Source of the DNA: Alosa alosa
Taxonomy: Eukaryota; Chordata; Actinopteri; Clupeiformes; Clupeidae
Direction: 5' to 3'
Assembly: GCF_017589495.1 (NCBI RefSeq)
Contig: NC_063199.1
Coordinates: forward strand, 3,140,491-3,204,490
DNA: 64,000 nucleotides
Notes under the pieces: model-generated
The model's database searches: none
The model's input: only the letters and a program-made list of their open reading frames with translations
Told to the model about the DNA's origin: nothing
Shown: in pieces, positions 1-9,990 of the stretch
How positions within the stretch are numbered: position 1 is the stretch's first letter
How the letters are laid out: every line of letters begins with the position of its first letter
Position numbers and translations under genes: made by a program

Positions 1-59
1 ACTGCTAAAATGTGAAGAATAAAAAAAACGAGCAGGTCAGGTCAGATTCTCTCTGTCAC

Positions 60-116
60 TCACACACACACACACACACACCTCTCTCTCACACGCACAC
101 ACAAATAAACACACAC
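60..116. repeat. (CA)n/(CT)n microsatellite abutting the chid1 exon 10 donor
   Basis: Alternating CA with CT interruptions. Its last bases form the GTGTGTG donor region on the minus strand. Confidence 0.9.
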
Positions 117-197
117 CTCTTGTAGTTGAAGTAATGCTCTCCTGCCTGTTCGTCCCACTGGATTTTCGGTCGGATTTCTCTGAGCAGCTCAATGTAT
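117..197 (-). CDS. chid1: chid1 coding exon 10
   Basis: 81 bases, residues 319-345 plus two bases: YIELLREIRPKIQWDEQ and GEHYFNYK. Acceptor TTCTACAG at 198-199, donor AG/GTGTGTG into a (CA)n tract. The 5' end of the exon and its acceptor lie in a 72-bp tandem duplication (181-324). The final exon should lie beyond base 1. Confidence 0.93.
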
Positions 198-565
198 CTG
201 TAGAAGTACATTCAGACAGACAGTTATCAGAGATGATTTGAGGATGTCAATATGAGCAGCTCAATGTATCTGTAGAAGTACATTCAGACAGAGAGTTTTC
301 AGAGATGATTTGAGGATGTCAATAGAGCTGACATGCAAAGTTGTAAAAATGTAGAACTCCATTTTAGGTGACAGCTGTTAAAACTCCCACTACCGCAACT
401 ATGTGTGTCTGTATGTGACTAACTGTCCTCCCTGAGTGTGCATGCATGTGTGTGTGCTTGTGTGAGTGTGTGTGTGTATGTATGTATGTATGTATGTGTG
501 TGTATGTGTGTGTGCTTGTGTGAGTGTGTGTGTGTGTATGTATGTATGTATGTATGTGTGTGTGT

Positions 566-605
<40 letters not shown>

Positions 606-3600
606 ATGTATGTATGTATGTATGTATGTATGTATGTATAGTAAGGAAAATAAGTATTGAACATGTCAACATTTTTTTCAGTAAGTATACTTCCAGTGAG
701 GCTATTCGCATGAAATTTTCTACAGACATTAGTATTAACTTAGGTAATCCACACATATTTAAAAATCCAAACATTAATGTCCCTAAGTAGAGTTATGAGT
801 AAAAAAGTGGAGTGCCACAGGAAAAAAGTACTGAACACGCCTACTGAAACCCTTTATTTGTAATGAGAGCTTCAAGGCATTTCCTCTATGACGAAACTAA
901 TCAGTCGCAGTATTCAGGTGTAATTTTGGTTCAGGTGCCCATTCTTTTAAACAGATAGTCTTCTAATATTGAAGATTCCAGGGGTCCCTCTTGTAAATCC
1001 TGATCTTTAGGTAACTTCCAAAACTGTTAAATTGGATTTAAGTCAGGGCCTTGATTTCCTTTCTCTGAAAGCAATTGAGAGTTTCCTTTGCTGAATGCTT
1101 TGGATCATTGTCCTGCTGGAAGGTCTAGCCATGTCTCATCCTCATTGTCCTGGTGGATGGCAAGATTCTCCCAGAAAAAATGGCTCCATTCATCATTTCT
1201 TCAACTGTATGAAGTCTGCCAGTATGAGATGAAAAACAGCCCCACACCGTGATGCCTCCACCTCCAAACTTCACTGTTGGTATGGTATTTTTAGGGTGAT
1301 GCACAGTGCCATTTCTCCTCCAAATATGGTGTGTAGTATGACATCCAAAGAGTTAAATTTTGCTCTCACCGGACCAGAATACATTCTCTCAGTATTTCAT
1401 AGGCTTGTCCAAATGTTGTGTAGCAAACTTTCAATGAGCTTCGACATGTTTTTCTTCAGTAATAGAGTCATGCGGGGTGAGCGTGCATAGAGGCCATGGT
1501 GGTGGAGTGCATTACCTACAGTATTTTCTCTGTAACAATTGAACCTGCTGCCTCCAAGAGTGGTCCTTAGGCTACACATCTGACTATCCTTCTGACTTCC
1601 TGGTCAGAAATCTTGTGAGGAGATCCTGTGCATGGCCGATTGATGATGCAGTGATGTTCCTTCCACTTGCAGATAATGGCTCCAATACTGCTTACTGGAT
1701 GATTCTGAAGTTTTGAAATGCATCTGTAACCAGTTCCATTGATATGTTTTGCAACAATAATGTTGCAAAGGTCTTGGAAGAGCTCTTTGCTTTTACCCAT
1801 CATGAAATGTTTCTTGTGTGACACCTTGGTAACAAAAAACCTTTTTATAGCTCATCAATATGTACTAACCCAGCTTACATTAATTTGCACTGATAGGAGG
1901 GATAATTACTCTAACTATGTATAGATTCCAGCTCATTCCTTGCCTTTGTGTACTGCTTTTTCTTAGCGTGTTCAATACTTTTTTGTACCATTCCACTTTT
2001 TTACTCATAACTCTACTTATGAACATTAATGTTTAGATTTTTTTTATATGTGTGGATTACCTAAGTTAATACTGTCTGGTGTCAAATGTCTGGTGAAAAT
2101 TTCATGCAAATAGCCTCACTGGAAGTATACTTACTGAATTTTTTTTGACATGACCCTCCTTATTTTCCCCGCTGTATGTATGTATGTATGTATGTATGTA
2201 TGTCTGTATAAATGTATGAGACTAACCCCCACCCTAATTGTGTGTGTGTGTGTGTGTGTGTGTAGGAATGAGAGAGAGACTAACCGGTTCCCCAGCAGTG
2301 GTTCTGCTCCGCCCTGTGTAGAGAAGTCCAGGCCATAAAGGTTTAAGCCCAGCAGAATCTTCTGTCTCCACTGGTTGTGCGGGTCCAGCTGCAGCACACA
2401 GTCCTGCATCCAGTGCAGTGGAGCACTGGGGCCCGGCCTGCCTCAAAGCACACAGGGGAGGAGAGGAGAGTGAGTGTGTGTGAGTGAGTGAATGAATGAA
2501 TGAGACCCTTTCTGAAACGAGTGACTTGGCCCTCTCCCTAGCCACTTACACCTCGTTTGCACGCTCACACGGAGGGTCCGCCATATGAAGGGCCATCCCA
2601 AACAAATTACTGTTAAGTGCTAGTGTGTTATAAAGCCTTCAACGCCAAGTGAACACCGATGGTCACTTGTCGAGGGTGTGTGCCAATTAATACCGCTTGT
2701 CATGGAGGATGTTTCAAATTGTTAGTTCCGCGTGAGTAGGCCATGCCTGTAAACAAATCCATGGTGATTACCAGCTTCCGCCAGGGAGAGTGTAGATCGT
2801 CCCAAAGCTGAGTGCAGTATTACAACCCTATGTGCTAAGGGAATTTAATTTAGCTGCAAAGGTGCTTCCCACCCGCATTCACTCGGTAATCGAGGGGGAG
2901 TGGGTAGGGATTCATTTCAGAAAGGGCCTGAATGTGAGTGCGTGAGTAATAGAGTTGGAGTGTGTGTGTGTGTCTTACCTGTCGGGGCTAGAGTAGTCAT
3001 ATGTCATAAGGCTGAAGCCGTCCACCACAGGGGCCAACTTCTCAAACTCCTCCCTCCCAAACATTCCTGGCTGGCCTGACCTGTTGACACACACACACAC
3101 AATATACAGCATCCTTTGACTGAAGATGTGATTCTAAATATATGCAAAGAATGAACATGAGCATTACTATGTATGTACCAAAGACCATAGTGTGACCCAT
3201 ATTTAAGTGCATAAGCAAAATAGGCAGAGTGTTAGCCTGGGTGAACCCAGACAAACCTGTTAACAAATTTGAATTTGCTCTGCAGGTCCCGTCTGGAAAG
3301 GATCCCGTTGACGCCTTTTCCAAACTTCCGGTTTTCCAGGGGCATAACCAGCAGAGAAATTACATCTTACCAAAGAAAATACACATTCCTGGGTTTTTGG
3401 TGATTCAAAAGCAGATATCAATGGGCTCTTTTCCAGACCGACCTGCAGAGCCAATTCAAATTGGCTAACAGGTTTGTCTGGGTTCACTCAGGCTAGCAGT
3501 GTCTCTGAGTGTATCTGGAAGTGCGAGTTTTACCCTGGAGCCACAGCAGGTGGGATGACCAGCACACAGGTCAGCTTCCCAGCCTGCAGAGCCTCACACA

Positions 3601-3646
3601 GGTGTGTAATCAGGTGCACCAGCTCTCTGTGACACACAGACACACA

Positions 3647-3683
<37 letters not shown>

Positions 3684-6261
3684 GCACAAACATTAACAAA
3701 ATCCTGCCGATGGGGCAGCAGAATGTTCCCTTTGAGGTTGCTTCACCAGGTGCATAAGAATCGAATAAGAGTAGAAAAAGATAACTTTAGAAATATTTTG
3801 TGTGAAAAACCATTGTGCATGGAGATAGGATTTGCACGTGTAAGTCCGTTTTGTGGCTGTATAAATATTGTGCATGTGTGGAAATGTTTTGTATTTATAC
3901 ATACATAATTTGCAATGTTGCATGAATTGACAAATATTTCTACAGCTAAAAAATTCTTTGCACACATATATAGAATTTTACACAGCTGCAAACCTTTATT
4001 TGTATTACACATGTTAACATTATTTCACAAACTCTAAATATGAATGACCCATGTTTCATACAGTAACACAAATACTGTATGTCCACACAGACACACATGT
4101 ACTCACTTCCTCTGGTTTCCTCCTAGCTGACTCCACAGCTCCAGCGTAAAGCCATCAAAATGTTCTGCCTGCAAAGTCAAAAAATATAAATAACATTATT
4201 CCTAAGCTTTCACCCCTATGTTTTCAGCTATCATCCCTATAATAATAATAATAATAATTTTTATTTGTATAGCACCTTCCATACACAGAATGTAGCTCAA
4301 AGTGCTTTACATTTGGAGCATTTAGCACAGTGATAGAGAACAAATTGTAATAATACAAACAAACAAAACAACAAATAAAACAGAGATTTAGAATGAAGTA
4401 CAAATGAGAATTCACAAGATGGTAAGGAGATAGATACAACAACACATACAATACAACTAATGCAATGAAAATAGGAAGAACCTGTGAATACCAACAGTAG
4501 CATGTAAAATAATGTGAAGAAATAGGCTACAAGATAAAAGTGAGTTAACTAAAAGCGTTCATATACAGGTATGTTTTCAAGTCTTTTATGAAGATGTTTA
4601 CAAAATTGCCTGTTTGATGTATAAAGGCAGGGTGTTCCATAGCTTCGATGCATAATGGATAAAAGCAGCTTCTCTGCTTTTCTTGTGGAGCACTTTGCTT
4701 TGCTATGCTTTCATGTATATATAATCACTATACTATCAGCATCGCCATCATATAATATGTCTGTATAAAACACTTATTCCTTCATACAGTTCTCATTTTA
4801 CAAACAGCCCAACTAAGTCCACAATGTGTCTAGACATATGTAACCGGACATATGTTTATCCTCAAGAAACCCACAGGAACCCTTAAAACAGGAGCCAAAC
4901 AGTTCACTCCTCAGCAAGCCTTTACACAGGACCAAAGGGTTCTGTCTTCACACACCTGCAGAAACCATTTACTCAAAACCAAATGTTTCTGTCTTTATAC
5001 ACCTACAGGAACTATTTATATAGGAACCAAACGGTTCTCAGACACCCACCTTCCCCACCTCCACCACCTCTCTGCCCAGCTCCTCAATCTCATCCTCACT
5101 GTCCAGCACACTCATGTAGTCCTGGTAGGACCAGCCGTCAAACAGCAGACGAGGCACTGGGACAGAGAGGGAGGGAGGGAGAGAGAGAGGGAGGGAGAGA
5201 GAGAGAGGGAGAAAGATTAATAATTTGTGCATGACAACTGAAAATACGAGTAACTTATTTCTTTTCTCACGTCTGGAGTTCGACCTCAGAGTATTCCACT
5301 ACAGCCATACTCACATATTCTGTTCTTTTTGTTGGCTTTTCGAACAGCTTTAACCCAACCTGAAACCCAGAAAAAGAACAGTGGAAATGAGGCCAGTGAG
5401 AAAGTAAAAATATAACTGGATGAAGTGTATAGTCTAGGCCTAGGGGATGAAACCACAGCTGGATTCAGGAGCACTTGAGTCTACAGTAGAATAAAGTGCA
5501 AAGACTTGCATGTAGTGTAGCTAAGAGTAGTAGAGAAAAATAGTGTATCTGTGTGTGTGTACGTACCAGGGTCATGGTCATGAAGGCCGGTGATGTGGAA
5601 GCTCTCAGGACCTCTACGTCGGAGCTGAAGCCACACCGGAGACACCGAAGTCAGTTTGGGACCAAAGAGCTTAGCAATGTCGTAACCATGGGAATTCCAC
5701 TGAGAGTTTAAGAGATAGAGAGAGAGAGAAGCAGGGCATCACATCAACACTCTCTTCAAGACCTATCACTCCAATGACATAGTAAAAGCACCCAAATGTC
5801 AAATGTGTGCACGCACACACACACACGCACACACACGCACACACACACACCATAACTTGCCTTCAATCAAATTGTGTTCCCTATCTGTGTGTGGACTCAC
5901 TGGGGTGATGTAACCTAGAACTGATCCTTGGAACTGGCGTTTGGCTACATCCTGAGGACAGAACCTCCTCTCCTCTCGGACAATGTCTCTCCACTGAGGG
6001 TCGTTCACGATGAGACCTCGCTCCAGAACCGGTCGGTCAGCTACTGAAGTCTGAAACACACATGGAGTGAGAGAGAACAGTCAGACACTCAGATCCTATT
6101 TTAAAGTGACATTCACACACAAAATCAAACCAATCAAGTTTAAAACTCACCTCTGTGTTTTGTGCTTTAGAGGCCCTTTTGCCATCTGTTTTGGATAAGG
6201 TGGCACCGACCAGCGACGAGGATGTGTAGTACACAATTATTAACGTTAATATTGCTCTCAT
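117..6261 (-). CDS. chid1: chid1: chitinase domain-containing protein 1 (SI-CLP), 3'-truncated by the window edge
   Basis: Ten coding exons on the minus strand: 6151-6261, 5901-6050, 5567-5699, 5315-5359, 5050-5156, 4107-4168, 3534-3626, 2979-3080, 2285-2437 and 117-197. Every junction is GT-AG and every phase is compatible, giving about 346 codons without a stop. Vertebrate CHID1 is about 390 residues, so one more exon of roughly 45 codons should lie before base 1. The product is a GH18-fold, chitinase-like lectin that binds carbohydrate and stabilin-1 and travels through the secretory and lysosomal route (family knowledge). Residues 1-20 form a signal peptide ending near SLVGA, followed by the CHID1-typical TLSKTDGK. 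Family hallmarks are the DSEDEIEEL block, MTYDYS and KILLGLNLYG. The GH18 catalytic motif is degenerate (HFDGFTLELW), as in other CHID1 proteins, so no hydrolase activity is expected. The gene appears intact. Confidence 0.95.
181..324. repeat. 72-bp tandem duplication spanning a chid1 splice acceptor
   Basis: Copy 1 is 181-252 and copy 2 is 253-324, with only a few differences. Each copy holds the first 17 bases of exon 10, its TTCTACAG acceptor and about 55 bases of intron. The upstream copy is therefore a decoy acceptor followed by only a fragment of exon. Confidence 0.9.
438..638. repeat. (TG)n and (TATG)n compound microsatellite
   Basis: Interrupted TG runs followed by a perfect TATG run up to base 638. 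The same TATG run resumes at 2175 on the other side of a Tc1 element. Open frames read across it are low-complexity artefacts. Confidence 0.95.
639..2174 (-). mobile_element. Tc1/mariner element, decayed, in chid1 intron
   Basis: About 1.54 kb with long inverted repeats (about 200 bp) whose outer ends read TAGTAAGGAAAATAAG and, inverted, CAGCGGGGAAAATAAG. It is flanked by TA dinucleotides inside a TATG microsatellite, as expected for TA target duplication. Transposase remnants are on the minus strand. The N-terminal helix-turn-helix part at 1567-1824 contains MGKSKELFQDL and RCISKLQNHPVSS. A further piece at 1397-1579 contains HGLYARSPR followed by LLLKK. Frames are broken, so it is non-autonomous. 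Confidence 0.88.
1397..1824 (-). pseudogene. Tc1 transposase N-terminal half, frameshifted
   Basis: Two minus-strand frames overlap around 1567-1579. They encode the paired-like DNA-binding domain (SKLQNHPVSSIGAIICKWKE) and the linker with LYARSPR. The catalytic DDE half is not open in any frame. Tc1 family membership is by remembered similarity. Confidence 0.8.
2175..2264. repeat. (TATG)n and (TG)n microsatellites
   Basis: TATG run at 2175-2203, the continuation of the array split by the Tc1 element, then a (TG)n run at about 2239-2264, just beyond the chid1 exon 9 donor. Confidence 0.9.
2285..2437 (-). CDS. chid1: chid1 coding exon 9
   Basis: 153 bases, residues 268-318. Contains PGPSAPLHWM, QLDPHNQWRQ and KILLGLNLYGLDF, which align with the human CHID1 block around KILLGLNFYGMD. 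Acceptor GAGGCAG, donor CCG/GTTAGT. Confidence 0.95.
2979..3080 (-). CDS. chid1: chid1 coding exon 8
   Basis: Residues 234-267. Contains FEKLAPVVDGFSLMTYDYS, a strand strongly conserved in GH18 proteins (MTYD). Acceptor CAACAG, donor AG/GTAAGA. Confidence 0.93.
3233..3495. mobile_element. 263-bp MITE with TAGCCTG termini in chid1 intron
   Basis: Inverted ends of more than 60 bp: TAGCCTGGGTGAACCCAGAC at the left, inverted with few changes at the right. No coding capacity. It shares the TAGCCTG end with the 316-bp element at 56027-56342. The flanks resemble each other (gcag-tgt) but I see no exact duplication. Confidence 0.8.
3534..3626 (-). CDS. chid1: chid1 coding exon 7
   Basis: Residues 203-233, including LVHLITHLCEALQ and VLVIPPAVAPG (barrel strand). 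Acceptor GTCACAG, donor CCAGG/GTAAAA. A (CA)n tract in the intron starts about 4 bases beyond the acceptor. Confidence 0.92.
3631..3690. repeat. (CA)n microsatellite
   Basis: Imperfect CA run in chid1 intron 6, close to the exon 7 acceptor. Confidence 0.9.
4107..4168 (-). CDS. chid1: chid1 coding exon 6 (degenerate GH18 active-site strand)
   Basis: Residues 183-202 plus two bases. HFDGFTLELW aligns with the GH18 motif FDGxDxDWE. The catalytic Glu position is Trp and the inner Asp residues are absent, matching the lectin-like CHID1 family. Donor GTGAGT, acceptor TTTGCAG. Confidence 0.9.
4237..4720. repeat. (AAT)n plus LINE-like 'tatagcacctt' interspersed repeat
   Basis: An AAT run is followed by a segment typical of fish L2-like repeats (tatagcaccttcc, aaagtgctttaca, then ggtgttccatagcttcgatgca). 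No open reverse transcriptase is visible. It lies in a chid1 intron. Confidence 0.45.
5050..5156 (-). CDS. chid1: chid1 coding exon 5
   Basis: Residues 147-182, including PRLLFDGWSY and the acidic DSEDEIEEL block. Acceptor CCCAG, donor AAG/GTGGGT. A purine-rich GAGA tract (about 5160-5217) begins just upstream of the acceptor. Confidence 0.92.
5158..5217. repeat. (GAGA)/(GGGA) purine tract
   Basis: Simple purine-rich repeat. On the chid1 strand it forms the polypyrimidine tract in front of exon 5. Confidence 0.9.
5315..5359 (-). CDS. chid1: chid1 coding exon 4 (micro-exon, 45 bp)
   Basis: Encodes WVKAVRKANKKNRI with a split codon at each end. It is too short for a long-ORF search but fits both flanking phases. 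Acceptor TTTCAG, donor GTGAGT. Confidence 0.88.
5567..5699 (-). CDS. chid1: chid1 coding exon 3
   Basis: 133 bases, residues 88-131 plus one base. Contains WNSHGYD, SPVWLQLRRRG and ITGLHDHDPG, all CHID1-typical. Acceptor CTCAG/TGG, donor CCTG/GTACGT. Confidence 0.92.
5811..5851. repeat. (CA)n microsatellite
   Basis: Imperfect CA/CG run in chid1 intron 2. Confidence 0.85.
5901..6050 (-). CDS. chid1: chid1 coding exon 2
   Basis: Exactly 50 codons (residues 38-87), phase 0 at both ends, including RPVLERGLIVND and the start of the GH18 barrel (GSVLGYITP). The donor is CCA/GTGAGT. Confidence 0.92.
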
Positions 6262-6269
6262 TTCAACTC
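6151..6269 (-). CDS. chid1: chid1 first coding exon (signal peptide)
   Basis: The acceptor TTTTGAACAG lies at 6270 and eight untranslated bases precede the ATG at 6259-6261. Coding residues 1-37 run to the donor ACAGAG/GTGAGT. The hydrophobic core (AILTLIIVYY) and a small-residue cleavage region mark a signal peptide. The exon ends in phase 0. Confidence 0.92.
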
Positions 6270-6783
6270 CTGTTCAAAAGAGACGTGTACAGTATATCTC
6301 ATTTACCTGCACATTTACATATGCCTCAGCTAACATGCAGACAGGCGATAGGACAGGATCCCTTTGGTAACGCTAGTCTAGTGAACAACCACAATGGCAG
6401 AAGACACTATCTGGAGGCTCAGCTAACAGTGAGTACATTTGCGGAAAAGGTATGCATTCTAAATAGATACAAGGTACAGTAATGCTCAAGAAAGCCTGTC
6501 AAGAGATAATTCACCGATTTTTTTCGCCAGTGAAACAACATGATAAATTGTCCATCTTGCTATTGGGTCGACCAGTTTTACAATTTCTATGTCCTATCTA
6601 CTGTCAGATAAAATGTATCCTCCTAACCATAGACTGTAACGTTATAAAGAAGATCCCAAAATGAGTTAGCTAGCCAGGCAAGTTAGCATCAAGTTGGCCA
6701 TGTACGCGAGATATCAATGACGAACATCACAATGAGTTTGTACCTTTACACCTGCACCATACAAGTAGATCTTAACAACTTAC
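6270..6783 (-). other. chid1: chid1 5' UTR intron
   Basis: Inferred from the donor at 6783 and the acceptor at 6270. I see no coding exon or recognisable transposon in it. Confidence 0.5.
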
Positions 6784-6930
6784 CTGATGTTGTCGTCCCT
6801 GAGATATCTGTTGTAAGGAACCGTACACAATCTACTACAATGATACGGTACCATCACCGTCAGCAAGCAGCTCATGCAACTTGCCAATCGTAGAAGGCCA
6901 CGTGACCAAAATGTCAAATTCGACTTCCGG
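6784..6930 (-). promoter_or_regulatory. chid1: Likely chid1 non-coding first exon and core promoter
   Basis: A consensus donor (CATCAG/GTAAGT read on the minus strand) sits at 6783/6784 and would pair with the acceptor at 6270. Upstream, at 6896-6907, is the palindromic E-box core CACGTG in GGTCACGTGGCC, close to the lysosomal CLEAR consensus GTCACGTGAC. An ETS-type site (CCGGAAGT on the minus strand) lies at 6923-6930. The transcription start is not visible, and a TATA box is not obvious. Confidence 0.55.
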
Positions 6931-7459
6931 AGTGCATTGCTACAGCAGCAGTTCGCAGAATAAAATATCAGATGTCAATACGCCGCGTCTTTGCTTGGAG
7001 CTACAGCACAAAACCACAACCGTGTTCATGAAAAAAGGATTAGATAATAAACCCTCCTATGAAACTTTTTTAGCAGAGCATCCAGGGCTGTAGTGGAGGC
7101 TAAACGCAAGTAAACGCAGTTTATCCACCTCTGAAATTTCAGAAATAGAGTTTATCTACAAATCCGATACCGCATGGCCCAATAGTCCACCTCACCATGA
7201 TCACAGAATTCATATTTTACCCACCTTTTATTTTACCACCCCTGAGAGCATCCCATATCAATCATATTTCCTTTCAGCAGAGTATATGAAGGCCTAGCCT
7301 ACGCTATTTGCAGCAGGTGGGATCAGGGGTGTAGCTAGTGGTAGATGTACAGTACGGCAGAGCGGTACAAAATATGACCACCGCCCAGTCCTGCACATTC
7401 TCTCAGCAAAAATAAATCGCACTAGTCAATATGTCTCCACCCCCTATATTCTTGCAACT

Positions 7460-7725
7460 TTTGTGTATGTTAATGAGTGTGTGCATGTGTGCGTTTGCTT
7501 TTGTGTATGTGTGCTTCTCTCTCTGTGTGCGTGTGTGTGCACGTGTCGGCTTGCCTGCATGTGTGTGTGTTCGCTTGTGAGTGGGGGTAATGGTGTGTGT
7601 GTGTGTTTTTATGTGTGTGTGTGTGTGTGCATGTTTGTGTGTGCATGTGTGCGTGTACGTGTTTTTGTTTAATGTGTGCGTGTGAGAGAGTCTGTGCGTG
7701 CGTGCCTGTGTGTGTGCATGTGAGT
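7460..7725. repeat. (TG)n-rich tract inside E1 left end
   Basis: Long imperfect TG/GTGTGC tract, mirrored by the (CA)n tract at 23765-23935 in the right end. Confidence 0.9.
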
Positions 7726-7785
7726 GCGTCATGTGTACATATGCCTGCATGTCTACTGTGTAGTCTGGACCAAACATTGTAAAAG

Positions 7786-8215
7786 GCCTCAGAAAAGAGG
7801 CAGTAGGCATTTTTGAGGAAAAGTTGTTATACAGCATTTTTTAGGTCCCAAGTTTCTCAGAATTTTCCTTCAACAATGGATGCCTTGCTCTCAGGCGAGA
7901 AAATACTGGTACATAGGGTAAAAATGTAAACCTTTATGGATCACCACAAAACTTTCCCAGTTTGTCACGTACATTAAAACAAGTATTTTTTTGAACAAGT
8001 TTTCTGAAATATAATGTTTAAATATGCAAATGAGGCTTAATCTACTGAAATATGTGCTAATATGCAAATTTACAAACTTGACATGTACACATTGGCTGAA
8101 GCATCAATTGTAATTTTGAGGAAAAATTGTTAATTGTCAGGTCCCCAGTTTCTCTGAATTTTAATTTAAAAATGGATGCCTTGCTCTCAGGCGAGAAATA
8201 CTGGTAGATAGAATA
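7786..8215. repeat. E1 left terminal inverted repeat with two internal units
   Basis: Two related units, at about 7790-7915 and 8100-8215, share 'ggatgccttgctctcaggcg'. The whole segment matches 23400-23720 in reverse complement, through the block that includes 'aaaactttcccagtttgtca'. Confidence 0.8.
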
Positions 8216-9432
8216 GCTTTGTAGAAGATCTTGTGACATTGCTTTCTACTGAAGAATTCAAAGGGATCACAGAAGCCTTTGTTGCAGCTAACACTAACCC
8301 AAACTTCAGGTTTTGGTGGGGCTACATGCAGATGGTATATATTCTTCTTTCATTCATTCATGCACAGAGGGATGGAATCTGGGATCTGCACCTTTGTGCA
8401 TTCCAGAAATTGTTGCCCTTTTTCATGCGGTATAACCACATTAATTATGCACGGTGGGGCACTATCTACCTAAATGAAATGCACCTGAACCGGTAAAAAC
8501 GGAGTTTGATGCCGGAAATTTTGTAGTCAAATGCTCTTTACACCGTTTCAACCAAGTGGACCCGGATCATAGTCAAGAGTGGCTAGGGTGTATTGGAAAG
8601 AAAGGCGGAGGCATTGTTGGAATCACAAAGACATCTTCAGCACTCAGTAGATGGGCTCTGTCTTTCAACCTCCGATCCAGTCTTGCACATGACACTAAAG
8701 TTGCTTTTGGCCAGGGACCAGATGATAACTACATCCATAGTGAAACGACAAAAGGCAGAATGAAACAGGACAATGCAGATGAAGATGTTTTGCTTGCAGT
8801 CTTGCAGAGGTTTGACCTTTTCTCTGCCAACCTGTCCCAGACCCTGCAAAACTTTGCAAACAAAGACTTGGCCACGCAGGATATTGAAAGCGAGCTGTTG
8901 ACAGCACCACAGAAAGGTCAAAGTCAATTAGATACATTTGTTGGTGAGAGGCTGGGGGTTATTTGACGTTTGCGTCTTTGTTTGAAGTTAAGAAGTCAGA
9001 TCCAAAAACTGGAAAGGTGAAAACTGTCAAGGCAGACCGAAACATTCTGCAACGCCTCATTGCTGCATATGATGGGCACCCAGTCAATCTTCAAGCATTA
9101 TGATGCATGAACTATTTGTTGTGCCCTTGTCTCTGGCAGATGTAAATGGACAGCTTCGTTCAGGTTCAAAGGCAGTGTTTACTAAGATTCTAGCTGCTGG
9201 CATTCCATGTCCGTACCAACTTGATAACAGAGACCTTCGGGATGAACCAATGCTCATCATTGATGGTCAAGCTCTGGTCATTGCCATTGGAAAACCACAG
9301 GCAGGAAAGAGTTTTGGGGACCTTGCTGATGTTTTTGTGGAATCTGTTCTCAGAAGTGGAGCACAATTCCAGCGAATTGATGTTTTGTTTGATCGCTACC
9401 ACACATATTCTATCAAAAGTGGAACACGAAAG
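8212..9432 (+). pseudogene. E1 protein, N-terminal part (broken)
   Basis: Three frames in series. 8212-8496 reads EDLVTLLSTEEFKGITEAF and then RFWWGYMQMVYILLSF. 8496-8966 contains FNQVDPDHSQEWLG, GIVGITKTSSALSRW and QRFDLFS. From about 8964 the coding shifts again (TFASLFEVKKSDP), and from 9100 it reads MMHELFVVPLSLADVNG on to YSIKSGTRK. I remember similar uncharacterised transposon-like proteins in many fishes and invertebrates. At least three frameshifts show it is dead. The true N-terminus is missing because the element's end directly abuts the frame. Confidence 0.7.
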
Positions 9433-9479
9433 TATACGGAGCCCTAGAGGTGTCATCGCAAAATGTTTTGCATGTTGAG

Positions 9480-9690
9480 AGAATGTGCGCTCGTTTTACT
9501 ACATTGTGCGCTCGTTTTACTAAATTGTGCTCTCGTTTTACTATATTGTGCACTCGTTTTACTAAATCGTACGCTCGTTTTACTAAATTGTGCTCTCGGT
9601 TTACTAAATAGTGTGCACAATTTACTATATTGTGCTCTCGTTTTACTATAGTGTGTGCTCATTTTACTAAATCGAGCTCTCATTTTAAGC
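9480..9690. repeat. 21-bp subterminal tandem array (about 10 units)
   Basis: Imperfect units of the form tgtgcgctcgttttactaaat. The 21-bp period gives heptads in translation on either strand (CALVLLN / KTRAQFS), but this is a period effect, not a protein. The array lies 50 bp inside the left end of E2. Confidence 0.9.
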
Positions 9691-9694
9691 ATAC

Positions 9695-9990
9695 TAAAAA
9701 CAAGGGCACAATTTATTAAACGAGTGCACTATTTACTAAAACGAGCGCACGGTTTACTAAGACGAGGGCACGATTTATTAAAACGAGAGCACAAGTTGTG
9801 AACATGGTTATAGAACATTGTGTGCACGATCTACTTAAACGTGGCCACAATTTGTAAAACGTGCACTCAATATTGTCTTGACACATGTAAACATGAGCAC
9901 GTTATAGTATATTCGAGATATCGATCTACTAAAACGCACCCACGAATAATTAAAACGTGGGCTCGAAGAAATTAAATTGTGTGCACAAAA
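9695..9990. repeat. Inverted continuation of the 21-bp array
   Basis: Degenerate units of the same motif in opposite orientation (aaacgagcgcacggtttact, aaacgagagcacaag and so on), forming a head-to-head arrangement with 9480-9690. Confidence 0.75.

Noticed and set aside
364..790. Overlapping open frames of (HT)n or (CV)n repeats
   Set aside because: Pure products of TG/CA and TATG microsatellites; no biased codon signal or motif.
6881..7093. 70-codon plus-strand frame next to the chid1 promoter
   Set aside because: Overlaps the probable promoter and first exon on the other strand; no recognisable domain, splice partner or conservation evidence.
7403..7837. 144-codon His/Thr-rich minus-strand frame
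   Set aside because: Translation of the (TG)n tract in the E1 end; the mirrored tract at 23.7-23.9 kb gives the same artefact.
9453..9692. Heptad-repeat protein (KTRAQFS or CALVLLN) or CRISPR-like array
   Set aside because: The 21-bp DNA period explains the heptads on both strands. There are no unique spacers and units are contiguous, so it is neither a coiled-coil gene nor CRISPR.
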